Below are positions 35,813-47,617 of a stretch of 64,000 nt of DNA, one piece after another. Numbering within the stretch: the first letter of the stretch is position 1; every line of letters starts with the position of its first letter. The notes beneath the pieces were generated by a model. The model ran no database searches, was not told the origin of the DNA, and worked only from the letters and a program-made list of their open reading frames with translations. This DNA is from Lumbricus rubellus. Its lineage: Eukaryota > Annelida > Clitellata > Crassiclitellata > Lumbricidae. Location: the NCBI GenBank assembly GCA_945859605.1, contig OX243811.1:60487863-60551862 (forward strand). The letters run 5' to 3'. The position numbers and the translations under genes are program-made.

Positions 35813-37330
35813 TAGATTGTGTTTTGTAAATAGTCAAGTTTCGAGCATCGTTTTCATAATTAAAACCCATAATATGCAGTAGGCCTATGCACTGCACTCG
35901 ATCTGTGACCTGCTTTGTATTATGGGAATAATATCATTTAGCTTCTGGACAAACGTAGGCCTACAACAAGCCCGTGCTGCTGGTTCCCAACCAATCACTT
36001 CGAATGGATTTGGCCTGCATTTGGACGCTCCTGCGTTAGAGGAAGGCAATGCACTGGCACTGGTGCGTTTGATCGCATCGCAAATCATTATGCCGAAAGG
36101 AGACGTCGGGTCTCTGTCAAGCGTCGACTATTTATCGACTTTCCACTGTTTAACTTGACCAAACATCAGGTTGTTTCCCAGCAGATCGCTTGAGAATGAT
36201 TATAATATGGACCTACGCATCAGAATCTGAGGTCTCTGATACTTCACTGCGCTGCAAATGATATCACATAGTAGGCTATCAAAATATGCTTGTCCTGGTC
36301 ACAAATGCAACATTTGAACGGAATAACAGCCATTTCTATAGACTTAGGCCTACGATATTTGAGGCTTAAGCAAGTAGGAAATTACCCTTCCTGCATAGGA
36401 ATAAGCTATTTGTGTTGATTGTTATTATTTAAAGGCAATGTCTTTATTGTGATAGCCATGCTTTGTTGTTTACTGAGACAGCAACACAACTCGAACTGCC
36501 ACACAATCAACGAAGCGAAGAATCTTCAACTCCATGTTCATGAAATATATAATTACTATTATCAGAACATGCATTTGCTTCACTAGACCTATGAGTCAAA
36601 CCACCTTTTTACATTCTTAGTGCGACTGTGCGCCTATAATTGCAGACCTAGCCATAAATTTTTATAGCGCCACTTCAAGAAAAACTTCTCATAGTGGTTC
36701 CTGACCTGACACCACCAAACCACAATCAAAGAGAAAGGTTTTCAATCGCGTGTAAAGAGGCAAAGAAGGACAAAGAACCAAGAACCACTGCAGAGATTAC
36801 TAGATAGGCATTACCCGGTACCGTACCGGTAACTTATTCCAGAAAGATGGACCGACGACAACGAAGATTTCATGCAGCAGCGTGGTAGCTGGAGCTAGGC
36901 CTATAAGATTAGGCCTAGTTACGGACAACCATCGTAGGTATAATAATTGTCTCTCAACTTAATACGAACGTATACATGCACGCATACATACGCACATACA
37001 GTATAGATGCAGATAGATGTGTAAACTCTGCGTGGAACAGTGGAGGCGTTATTGGCGAATGGTCCGTTTGCTAATTGATTGATCGAATCTGTCGACCGTC
37101 ATGCAATGGATGATGGATCGAGACATCTGATGAGTTACTGACGACAGTTACTTCAGACTCTTGTGGTGCCAGGGATGCTGCGGCTGTGCAATGTGCATCT
37201 TCCAACGGCTCCTCAACTGTTGAATTATGCTCGAGCTCGTGGATGAGCTCAGCGCTCGTGAATAAGCTGGTGCCCTACGCTTGGCTTTCGAGTAGCACTC
37301 TAGAAATTTGGAGATTGCGATTACGATATT
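35813..37330. other. Non-coding, upstream of gene D
   Basis: No gene recognised. At about 36652 tttttatagcgcc..acttca marks a dispersed short repeat also seen near 40470, 44090, 50740 and 54995. The promoter of gene D should be near 37250-37330; no TATA box was identified. Confidence 0.4.
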
Positions 37331-37945
37331 ATGCTCCATCTGCGTATATTATCCGTGAGCGTCGTTCTAATATTAACAGTGGTCGAAGCTGCAACAACAA
37401 CTTTCCAGCGAACCCTCGATTCAAATGGTTCGTCACTATGTGCGATCTCAGCGCCATCTCTCGTCATTCGAATCGACCAGATGGCGCCACTTCAGGCCAC
37501 TGTGGGATGCGCTCCAGCGGAAGTGCGCTGTGCATGGCTGTGTAGCCGAGATTCGAACTGCACGAACTACAACTACAAGAAAGGTCTGGACCAGTGTGAA
37601 ATCTATCGCTATGCTCCGACGAATTGTTCTTTGCAGCAAGGATGCTCTCACCATCGGGTAAATGTTATTTTTCTCTGCCTCTGTTTGACTATGTCTCTGT
37701 CTTCGTCTCTGTCTGTCTGTCTCTGTCTGTCTCTTTTTATCTGTCTCTTCTCTATCTGTATGTATGCATGTGTGTGTATGTATGTATGTATGTATGTATG
37801 TATGTATGTATGTATGTATGTATGTATGTATGTATGTATGTATGTCTGTCTGTCTCTTTTTATCTGTCTCTTTTTATCTGTTCTCTATCTCTCTGTATGT
37901 CTCTGTCTGTCTGTCTGTCTCTGTGTATCTGTCTGTTTGCCACTA

Positions 37946-38028
<83 letters not shown>

Positions 38029-38128
38029 GTCCATCAGAGATACACACACATCTGTCTAGAATTTCTGTCTATCAGTAGGCTATGTCTTTCTCTATCTCTG
38101 TATCTTTCTGTCTGTCTGTCGTCTTTAT

Positions 38129-38165
<37 letters not shown>

Positions 38166-40431
38166 ATGTATGTATGTATGTATGTATGTATGTATGTATG
38201 TATGTATGTATGTATGTATGTATGTCGGTCTGTCTGTGTGCCTGTCTGTCTGTCGCTGTCTCTCTGTTTATCCATCTGTCTAGAATTTTCGTCTATCAGC
38301 CTGATGTCTGCGTACCTCTGTCTGTGTGTCTGTCTCTATCTGTCGCCTAGGCCTTAAATGGCGTGACTTACATTCAAACGGGCTGACAACGACAATGATG
38401 ACGACGATGATGGTGATGATTGTAATAAGAACGATGATGTCGATGTTGTTGATTGTTACGACGGTAGGCTATTTATTGTGATGATCTTTTTTTAATCTCT
38501 TGCAGGTAAAAGGTCTGAAATGTTGTCAGAATTCAGGTTAGGTTGGTCGGAGGTCTTTCACATATTTCGCAAAATTTAATATGATTTCTTGTTACACTAA
38601 CAGTAGAGCCTATAGCCTACAGCCCTACAAGCACACACTCCTACACTCTCACACGCACGCACACGCACATACACATGCGCACCCACACCTATAGACTACA
38701 CATAATAGGCCTACGCCCACACACAAGCACCCACATGCGCACGCACACACATGTACACACTCAACACACACACACACACGGCAGAACATAACGACGCTCA
38801 GCAATCGTGACTCGTGAGTGAAGGACTTGGTCAAGGACTTAATACATTGACCGGATTAGTGAAGAGTCGAACCCGTTACACTCCTACCATGATCTCCATA
38901 TGCAAGCAGTTACATTTCTTTCTGACACACCATTCAATATTCGATCATCGTAATCGTCAGTCGTTTTAATCCGTTCGATTATTTTTTCTCCGGATGGCTG
39001 GCAAACATCCGTCACTGCAGCTGCCTGCAGTAGCAACTGTCACGAATCACGATCCCCAGGCAACACAATTACTATTCAGGCTCCAAGCAACGCCTACGCT
39101 CTACAGGGAAAACGCCTTTAACCCTCGGAGGCTAACCTGGGGTGTTTTTTCACCCCACTGTCAGTATTTGCCCTGAAATTTTTTACTGCATTGAAATTAT
39201 GCCCTGTGCTTTTGTGTATCTGTTCATAGATGATTTTGGCTTAATTCCACATTTTCCAAGTTTTTATATCGAATGCACGGTCACGTGACTGAAGTCATAC
39301 AATGGCCATTGTTACTAATAATGTATTTTGTGTTGAAGAAGTTTCGACGGTTATCAGCAGCCAATACCGCCAAATTGATATCATAATTGATATCAATGGA
39401 CTGAAAATGATGATAGTGATGAGGAGTTTGTAGAGTTTGTTGATTGTAATGATGTATCAGAGCCAGATGATGTTGAAATCGATGATGTCATAGACCTAGC
39501 CTACGTGTTGCAACTTTGTGTGTGGATGGAATGTAACAAAGAGTTACTTGTGTATAGATGACCGTAGACTCGACGATTGTGCGGATATTTTAACATAGTT
39601 AGGTTTCATAGATTGTAAAATCTATGCTGAACTTGAATTAGGAGCAGTTGTTGATCAAAGATGGTCTAATTTTATATCATAGGCCTCAAATGGTGTGGGG
39701 TGAAAAATATATACCCCAGGTTATCCAATATGTGATTTTTTATAGGTTAGCCTCCGAGGGTTAAGGAATCAGAGAAAGATGCGCGAGTGATCAGCCTAAT
39801 TGGCTTAGGCTACATTTTCTGTAGCCTATCTCAAACCTTTATCCAATAGGCCTACTTATACTTCACTTGTTTACCCAAGTTCCTACCTCCCTCGTTCCTC
39901 GCTTCAATGCTTTCTTCACTAGGCTACTTCCTGACTTCCTTCCTTCCTTTCTTCCTTCTCTCCAAACTTCATCTCTTCCCCTTCCTTCCCTCAATCCATA
40001 ATTTTTTGCTTAATTCCTTCGTTCCTTTCCTTCCTTCTACTCACCCTCCAATTTCGAAAAGGTCAACACAATAATATTACAACTTTTCTATACGAGATTC
40101 ATAACGAAATTTCAGAGTTGTTTCCGCAGTGCTCAACCAATGTAACATCCGCCGGATCAGTGATACACGGAGAGACCGTTCTGATGACCTGCTCCGTGTC
40201 CTACAGTGGGACTCAGGCGCCGTCGATCAAGTGGAGGGACTCGAAAGGGAATGTTATCAGTAACTCTAGCAGCATAACAACCGCAGATCTCGTCATTTCC
40301 GCCATTATCATCCCCGGTTATTACCCTTCGGTTGCGCGATTCAACTGCACCGCTGTCAACGCCGATGCAACCGTTGGTTACAGCTGTGTGACGCAGAATG
40401 TATCCGTTAGTAAGTGACTGTGACGACTTTC

Positions 40432-40465
<34 letters not shown>

Positions 40466-41949
40466 CAATTAGAATTTATATGGCACCCCGTCAAGATAGG
40501 TCTACGTACTCTGAGGCGCTCTTAAGCCAGCGTAGGTCACATGGGATGATGTCATTTCCGGTTGACCTTTTATCTGATGGCTCATGGAGTCATTGAGTGC
40601 AAGGTATTTTTAGGTGAGGTAGAACTGTCACTCGTACAACTACTATGTCTAAACTGGGTGCAAGCTACAGTTTGGTGGTTAAGACAGGTTGTCGACTCAG
40701 ATGTCAGAGTTCAATTTCCTACATGTGTAGAAATTTGTTTTAAGATATTGTTGGCTTCATCTGAGCCCCAATAGTAAGCAGCTATAGGCCTTTCTTCTTC
40801 TTCTTCTTCTTCTTCTTCTCCTCCTCCTCCTCCTTCTCTTCTCCTCCTCCTCCTTCTGTCTTCTCGTTCTCCTTCCTCTTCCTCTTCATATTCTTCTTGT
40901 TTTTCTTCATCTTCTTCTCGTTCATCTTGTTTTTGTTGTTCTGTTCTTCTTGTTCTTTTTGTTGAATCTTGGGCCTATTTTTCTACGTTAGTTAAATGGT
41001 TATTTTTTTTAAATTTTCACTGCAACAGTATGCCCGGGCGGTTTCACATACATGCCTGGTGCCCGCAGTTGCTACGCAGCCATCCTCGTCGCCCTCAATT
41101 GGACGCAAGCAAGGTCATCGTGCCAACAGCTGTACAGTGCAGCTTATTTGTCCGTCGTCAGCAGTTATGCAGAGAACCAGGCCATCGCATCCTACCTGGG
41201 TACCAAGCTTACAGGTAGGCAAGTTAACAAATAGGACTACTGAATTTTAAACCTTTTACTTTTAATTGTATAATTAATTACTGCATGGTTTAAAAGTAGG
41301 CTATCTGTCGTTTTCCGATGCCCATTGTAAGTTGAAGAAGAAGAGGAAAAGAAAGAGAGAGAGAGAAGGAGGGGTAGAAGGAGGAGAAGGAATAGGAAGT
41401 CGAGGAAGAGGAGGAGGACGAAGAAGCAGACTATCCCTGAGGCAGCCATGGGTATGAAATCTTAGCAACAGTTCGTTTTTTGAGCCTCAGCAAGGTGGCC
41501 AGTTCTGTCCCTCAGTCTCATTTTCTCACCGATATGCATAGTTTTCATACAGACATTGAGATATACATTAGCACGAACACAAAATATGCTTCATTAAAAT
41601 GCACACATAATATCTCAGATCTCTTTTCTAAGCTTTACTACTGCGTTATAACGACATCATCGACATAGAATCGACATCTTCTTTTACAGCCAGTCTCGAT
41701 CCAACTGTTCGGAACTTCACTTTCATCGGTGGACAAAGACTGGATCCGAGCTGTACTTCCGGTTTCGTGTGGAAACCTCGAGATGACCTCAATCTACCCG
41801 TCAACTACACGAACTGGGTCTACGGAGAACCAAACTGCAATTTCAACACCGAGTTCTGTCTTGTCATTAGACAGGATAAATTCTTTGGCTGGAATGATGA
41901 CGGATGCTACAAGACTCTCTGGTCCATCTGCGAATGTGGTCCTTTCTAA
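37331..41949 (+). CDS. Gene D: secreted PAN/Apple - Ig-like - C-type lectin protein
   Basis: Five-exon model of 365 aa: 37331-37657, 38506-38536, 40116-40409, 41029-41214, 41690-41949 (1098 nt, all joins in frame; introns 2-4 all phase 1). A signal peptide (MLHLRILSVSVVLILTVVEA) precedes a PAN/Apple-like domain with the same eight Cys as genes A and B (CTNYNY, CEIYRYAPT). The microexon encodes VKGLKCCQNS. The Ig-like domain (about 120-217) has TCSVSY, IKWRD and FNC, though the usual YxC tyrosine is Phe. The C-type lectin fold (218-365) has the calcium/sugar motifs EPN (326-328) and WND (347-349), predicting mannose-type calcium-dependent binding. It is predicted to be a secreted recognition lectin. 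In molluscs, Ig plus C-type lectin proteins are known as CREPs, but the PAN head differs. Confidence 0.83.
37685..38345. repeat. (CTGT)n / (TATG)n microsatellite block in gene D intron 1
   Basis: Long runs of tgtctgtc and tatgtatg (37765-37845, 37940-38022, 38130-38228) with two repeating sub-blocks (ctagaatttctgtctatcag near 38055 and 38280). The long reading frames that continue out of exon 1 through here are intronic artefacts. Confidence 0.97.
38506..38536 (+). other. 31-nt microexon of gene D (phase 0 to 1)
   Basis: A strong acceptor (pyrimidine tract then cttgcag) is followed by 31 nt encoding VKGLKCCQNS plus one base and a gttagg donor. Length, phases and Cys at codon 7 match the microexons of genes A and B. 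Using it makes the aatttcag acceptor at 40115 the in-frame choice for the Ig exon. Confidence 0.75.
38630..38785. repeat. (CA)n-rich simple sequence
   Basis: Acac, cgcaca and cacaca runs in intron 2 of gene D. Confidence 0.95.
39122..39760. mobile_element. piggyBac-like MITE in gene D intron 2
   Basis: TTAA on both sides (39118-39121, 39761-39764) and perfect 16-bp TIRs CCCTCGGAGGCTAACC, followed inward by a ggggtg..caccccac palindrome at the left end and its counterpart at the right. The interior near 39400-39500 reads as an acidic stretch (DSDEEFVEFVDCNDVSEPDD), possibly the decayed transposase start. It belongs to a different family from 34799-35808. Confidence 0.88.
40432..40466. repeat. 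(CAAT)n microsatellite
   Basis: About eight caat units immediately after the Ig exon of gene D, followed by tatatggcacc..gtcaag, which resembles a dispersed SINE-like tail. Confidence 0.9.
40790..40965. repeat. (TTC)n / (CTC)n pyrimidine tract
   Basis: Long ttcttcttc and ctcctcctc runs in gene D intron 3, about 60 bp upstream of the first lectin exon. Confidence 0.95.
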
Positions 41950-41984
41950 GAAAAATTAAATTTTCATAGAATTCTCATTGGATT

Positions 41985-42145
41985 CTCAATAGACTTCTTC
42001 TCACAGCCTTCTAATAGAATTCTAATTGGATTCTCATACACTTCTCATAGAATTCTCACTAGATTCTCATACACTTCACATACCATTCTAATTGAATTCT
42101 CATGAAACTCTTGTAGAATTCTCATACACTTCTCATAGAATTCTC
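41985..42145. repeat. Degenerate repeats with ttctcatagaattctcat core
   Basis: About seven imperfect units (cttctcatagaattctca, attggattctcatacac) directly downstream of gene D, probably in its 3' UTR. Confidence 0.75.
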
Positions 42146-43287
42146 GAAAGTTCACACAAACTGCAATAGCGATTATTTCCACTCATTGATCCAGTAATTC
42201 GTTAGAATCGAAGATGAACTGGACTCTGTTGATATTGTAGGTTTCGTAATGACGACCACAGTTTCCAATCGAACTGTTGATTCTTCTTTTAGTTTTCAGT
42301 TAACCTCACGACTGATGTATGCATAAACTTCTTTGTTTGTTCTGTCAATGGTTGAGTCTACAGATCATTGTTTACACAATTGACTGGTTTACAAATTGTT
42401 GATTTTCTAACCGATTCACAAAAGAACTGAGGCTTAAGGTCATGCTAATGTCCACTTCCTCTGCAAGAGCAAGAACATCGGACCTCTGCACTGTCTGCAG
42501 CCATCCAGCAGGTCCAGGCCTACTTAGAACAAGTGTCCCAGTGAGCAAGCCAACAAAGATGGGAAATTTAGTCACCAAGAAAATGTTCCTGAGTAGCAGA
42601 TTGTTCCAGAGAGACAGACCCGATCTGCTTTGTGTATTGCATATCTCATATTGAAGATAACACACCTAAAAATTTATGTCCACAACGAGAACAATTTGCA
42701 TGTACATGTATGTTAATGAAAGGTCCAAGTGGCATCTAGAAGTCACAGATCTATCTATAGCAGGCCATTACACACAGATCACAGCAAAACAATGTGCAGT
42801 CACATACATGTATGTCATGTAGCAATCAACATTCTACACAATTGTAATGTACAATAAATATTTTTCACTATTATAACTGAATGCTAGAGTCTGTACAGTT
42901 TCTGTTTGACTGCACATTGTGTCACATACAATGATGATTAGTTTTGCCCTCTTTTATCCACACTTTGGACTGGTACCATAAAAAAAAGCAGCAGTGGAGG
43001 AGTACGGGTATTCTGAATAACAACTTAGAACAATAATTACTAGCCTATCTTATTAATAAAAAAATTAATGTGTTGTTATAATTTTTTATAAAATCACTTA
43101 AACTTATATATTGCCAAATGTCAGAAACGACTTTCATAACAAGACTAAGCACTAATATGAATTTGTTTTAATACTTTATTTTAGTTATTTTGTTAAAATT
43201 ACTAAAAATTAAAATAGCATTTATAATTTAAGTGACTCTCATAGTAAAATGATCACCGAAAGCCACTAATTAATTGTCCCACATCAT
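42146..43287. other. Non-coding between gene D and TRMT5
   Basis: The two genes converge here and no further gene was recognised. The sequence holds the 3' ends of both transcripts. A plus-strand aataaa at about 42853 could end gene D. Confidence 0.4.
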
Positions 43288-46200
43288 TTACACCTGATCC
43301 TTAACTGCAAGCTTAGATTTCTTACTGGCCGGTTCAACAGCATCTAAAAATAAAATACAAAACAACAAATATTACTGGAAGATAATCTCATTTGGCACAG
43401 TACAAAAACTACCTGCAACATGCTAAAACCCAATCTCTTATAAATACACGGAATATTTCAATTTAGAAAGTTCCAAATAGACTAAAATGGAAATCATCAT
43501 CATGGGTGCCCGCAGAAATTTTTGCAGGAGGGGGCAAAACATGATGGTCAACGTTAAACATTTTTTAGCAGGAGGTAAAAAAATGCAAAGCGGGGAGTTA
43601 AGAACATGCATGGGTATTTTTCACAGAGGTTTCTTGATGTAAATTTCTCAGTTTCACTTTTCAAAATTTCTAATATGAATTGTTTCTTTTTGCAAGGATT
43701 TTTTTAAATCGAAAAGTATTAGTTAAAAGTAGGTTTTCTAATTCTCTAATGAGAAGAAATTTTTTATAAACCCAAAAGTATTAGCGAGAAAAATAGGTTT
43801 CAATTTTCCAGGGGGGACAAGTGCCCCCCCTTGCCCCTATGTGCAGGCGCCTATGATCATCATAACTATGTCTCTCCATTACTAAACTGGTTCTGCCATA
43901 GACTTTTGAAAGAGACCAGGAGTCTTTAAACATTGCCAAGTTTGCTTACCTATAAAAGGTGCAAGACAGAAAATTTTGAGGAAACTCTATACAATATATT
44001 TTCTAATGGACCCATGAAGTAGCTTGCTACACTACAGTAAAATGCTGTAATAACAATTAATTCATTCATTCATTGCAGGAACTTATATAGCATCCATTCA
44101 CGAAGCCCACTTAGATGCGCTCCCAGTCCAACCAAGATGATAAAAAAAATTAGGATCCTGTACGACACTGATGAATCAGCCTTAATAAATTAGTATTATA
44201 ATTATTACAACAGTTAATGTAATTGAATGCTAGATTCCGTCCATGAAACAGTAGTCCAAACAACAACTAAGCAAGTCATCATCTTCATAAGTCATGGTTC
44301 AGCAGAATCAGCACCCGTAGTTGTCTAATACCGTTTCCGCCACATTCTTCCACCACTGCATCGCGGTCAGTTATTGTACTGATGTTCCAAACCATTCACT
44401 TATATCATCCACACGTTCTCTGTGAGTTCGTCTACGTTTGTTTGTACCATCCCATTATTCCAAAACAAGCGTTTTCATAATATTAATAATAGTGATAATA
44501 TAAACATAATACTTGCCACTCTGATCTACAGCATGCGATTCAAAGAGAATTTCTTCTGGCATCGCAAAAGTGACGCAAAGCATTTCCTTATTGGGAGCAA
44601 CATTTCGCACAATCCGTATCGTGTGATCATCCGGCGGCTTCCGACCCAAGACGTCCTCGATTCTCCGCCTCGCATCCTCCATCACATTCTCACTTTTGCT
44701 GAAACAATAGACGTGAATCGTCGGCAACGTAAGGCTTTGTCGGACAATTCCAGCGGCGCCAAGATCCTCAGCGGAAAAGAGGTCTTGGAAAGCATCCAGG
44801 AATTCGACGGCTATTGCTGGAAGGTTCATGATGACGTGAATGTTGCGGCCCGGCATTCCATCATGTCCAGCCTTCCACAATTCCAACAGACTCTTCTTAA
44901 CAATGGATCTGACAAACTCTCGACCGTCAATGTTGAAGAGATGAAACTCTCCCTTTACTTTGTTTAGCTTCATGTTATGCCCCAACCACCTGTACGACTC
45001 GGGGTTCAGGTCGTTGGCGTATACGACGCATTTCTTTTTGGCTGCTGGAACGGCGAATGGCCCGACACCAGCAAACACGTCGTAAATGACATCACCCTCC
45101 TTCAAAAGGTTGACTATTCTCTGATGCTCTGTACCTGGAACGAGAGAAACATAAGGTAATGCAAGCTAGGGTTTGGTAAATTAATTAATGCAGCTCTTCA
45201 CTGATTATAATACAAGCATTTTACTTAGATAGGAAAGATTTATTGTTCCTAGGTTTGCTAAATTTTACTGTAGAAGACTGCAATACATGCGCATTCGCAA
45301 GCAAGAAAAGATTTTCCCAGGATTAAGGCAAAATCTATTGATAACCTAGTCACTTTTATTATACACACTAATCATTAAAGTGTCAAGACAGGAAAGTTCA
45401 ATGTATTTTCCAATTTTTTCATCTGGAATTTACAAAATGCAGTAATCAATTTCTTCAAGTAGTCTACATCATTGGAACAATTTTCTAAAATTCTCATTCA
45501 AACCACTAACTCTTTAATGACAAGAGTGTTATGACTGGAAACCAATGCAGTCGGTCGCTAAAGTGTTAAACTTGACATCGTCCATGCAATGTTTAAAGCT
45601 TGACTTGAATTACATCTGACACCAGAGTGTACCTAATTTTTCTGAGTCTTGTAGCAAAACTCAAGAAGAAAACGTAGACCATCTTTAGTAACAACTATGG
45701 CTGTATTTCGATGGATTTTTTTGTTACCATTATTATTATCATTAGCACATGCAAATTTACTAACCACTACAAACAACTAAGCATCAGTTTATGGCGAAGA
45801 GCAATTCTGAGTGAAGGACAAGTTCAAGATTCCTACACAGTAACCAGAGTAGGCTTGAATTGTACTATGTGCAGTTCAAGGTGAGTACCACAAGGTGAGT
45901 ACCTTTAATAACAAGTCAGCTATGAACTCATGAGCTACATAATTGCGTAAACAACATATGTCCTTAATAATAATATTTAACACACAATGTTAAGTTAAAA
46001 CTAAAGTCTAAATAGATTAAATTTTAAACTAATAATTAGTCCTGACCTAATCTGGAATTCCAGTACACTTTTGAGAAATCGAATTCGTACTGAAAACCAT
46101 GTTCTTTAGCCACCGTCACAAAATTCTCCTCTCCCGACAAAACCTCCATCTGAAAGTTTCGGAATGTGTTGTCAATGACGTTTGTTTTGTTTACAACGGT

Positions 46201-47617
46201 CTTCACAGCTGAAACTTTGTCGAGTAGCACATCACCTAAATTAGAAAACGAAGAGCAGTTAAGTTCAGCTACATTGTACTTGAATACCATTCAGCAACAA
46301 ACTAATCTAATTGAATAAAATTCAAAAGAACCAAACTGTAAATTTATAGCACATTGAAACCTTGACCAAAATTAATTCCAGAAATGAAATTCATATTACC
46401 ATATGTATTCACTTATTGATAACCAAACTGGTAGACAAACCGCATGTACATGTAGCATAATTCTTTATTAAACCAGTTGCAAAAAGTCGCACACAGTGTA
46501 CAAGAATCATAGGACAAATTTATACAGAATTAATAGAAACATGTTTATTTATTCTTTTTACAGACGATTTCCTCAAATAATTATTATTGCCTAATATTAG
46601 AGTCAAGACTCATGAGATCATGAGTGGAGGGCACACCACATATATATCTGATTTAGTAAAATAGCTCAATTAATTTTAGGCTCTATGACATAACTGTGTT
46701 CTATCAGAAAAATTCCTATAAATGAAGCATGTCATGATGCGTTTTTGATGTTAGACTTGAACAAAAAGTTCAGTAAATAGTTTTACATCGCTTGAGAATG
46801 TCTGTCAGAATATTTTGGAGAAAAAATCTAACATACCGATCAATTGCTTATATTCGAGCAGGTTATCTCGAAGATTGAGATGAGCAATGTGACCAATGAC
46901 GCTAAATCCTCCAACTCCTTCAACACCTTCTGGTAGAATCGCATCCAGGACTTCATCGTACATCCAATTTTCAAATGTCAATGTCAGGTCATACGGTTTT
47001 AGTGAATCCACGTCGACACATTGAGTCGTGAAAAATTCTCGGTCATCTGGACTGAAATCAGTGGACGATCCATATTTTGTTGGATCAAACAAGAATAGTC
47101 TATGGGTCGAATGGTCGGCATCAGTCTCGCTTAACTCTGCTACTGGTCTAATCCTTGGAATCTTCAATAGCGCAGCCTTAAACCTTTTACTGACGGCTCC
47201 TACATCTTTAAGCGGCACTTTCAAGCCAAGAACTTGTACTTCGCGTTTAAAGGCACTCTTATCAAGATCTTTCATTCCTCTTACAGCGTCCGGTGGTGTC
47301 AATCTCCGGGCAGTGTTTTCTAAATTAATCGCACGAGATTCCTCAATGGGATCAGCCATACCGAAGCGTGAAACAGATTTTAAAACCGTTGAAATTAAAG
47401 GAAACAAGTTCTCACGAAAATGTCCCTGACGATAGCTTTCCCACAGTTTTATAAATCCCGTATATGGGCCGCTGTTGGTACGATTGTCTAAAGGTGTATG
47501 AACAACCTTATAGATTCTGAATTGATCTGTTTTCACCAGTCGTGATAGTCTTCGAAAGTTACAACCATGGCGCGATCGTTCGTATACTATAAATAAAATT
47601 CGTGCATGGAGTGCCAT
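43288..47617 (-). CDS. TRMT5: tRNA (guanine37-N1)-methyltransferase, Trm5/TRMT5
   Basis: Four-exon model of 546 aa: 47617-46837, 46235-46047, 45134-44520, 43343-43288 (1641 nt). The enzyme uses S-adenosylmethionine to make m1G37 beside the anticodon, which prevents frameshifting; the family acts in nucleus/cytosol and mitochondria. A basic, hydroxylated N-terminus (MALHARILFIVYERSRHGCN) fits a mitochondrial presequence. Family hallmarks seen: ENWMYDEVLDAILPEG and HIAHLNLRDNLLEYKQLIG (exon 1), NTFRNFQMEVLSGE and YEFDFSKVYWNSRL (exon 2), the SAM loop DVFAGVGPFAVPAAKK (342-357), NDLNPES (364-370), MNLPA and RNVAPNKEMLCVTF (exon 3). Length is close to the human protein (about 509 aa). The last join is the weak point: its donor (cagA|gtggca) is poor, while exon 4 ends ASKKSKLAVKDQV like the basic tail of relatives. 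Reading straight on would add other residues. Confidence 0.93.
43501..43855. mobile_element. hAT-like MITE in TRMT5 last intron
   Basis: The ends CATGGGTGCCCGCA and (reverse complement) CATAGGCGCCTGCA form imperfect TIRs. A perfect 8-bp direct repeat ATCATCAT flanks it (43493-43500, 43856-43863), though this is simple sequence and could partly be chance. 355 bp, no ORF. Confidence 0.75.

Noticed and set aside
37658..38357. Extension of the PAN ORF through (CTGT)n/(TATG)n to 242 aa, and overlapping ORFs
   Set aside because: A consensus gtaaat donor at 37658 ends the exon at the same point as in genes A and B. The rest is an intronic microsatellite.
40130..40409. Start of the gene D Ig exon at the ttccgcag acceptor (40130)
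   Set aside because: That acceptor would be in frame only if the PAN exon were joined directly. With the 31-nt microexon the phase requires the aatttcag acceptor at 40115, matching the family pattern. The direct join remains possible as a splice variant.
44422..44967. Plus-strand 181-aa ORF
   Set aside because: Antisense to TRMT5 exon 3, which has clear family motifs on the minus strand.
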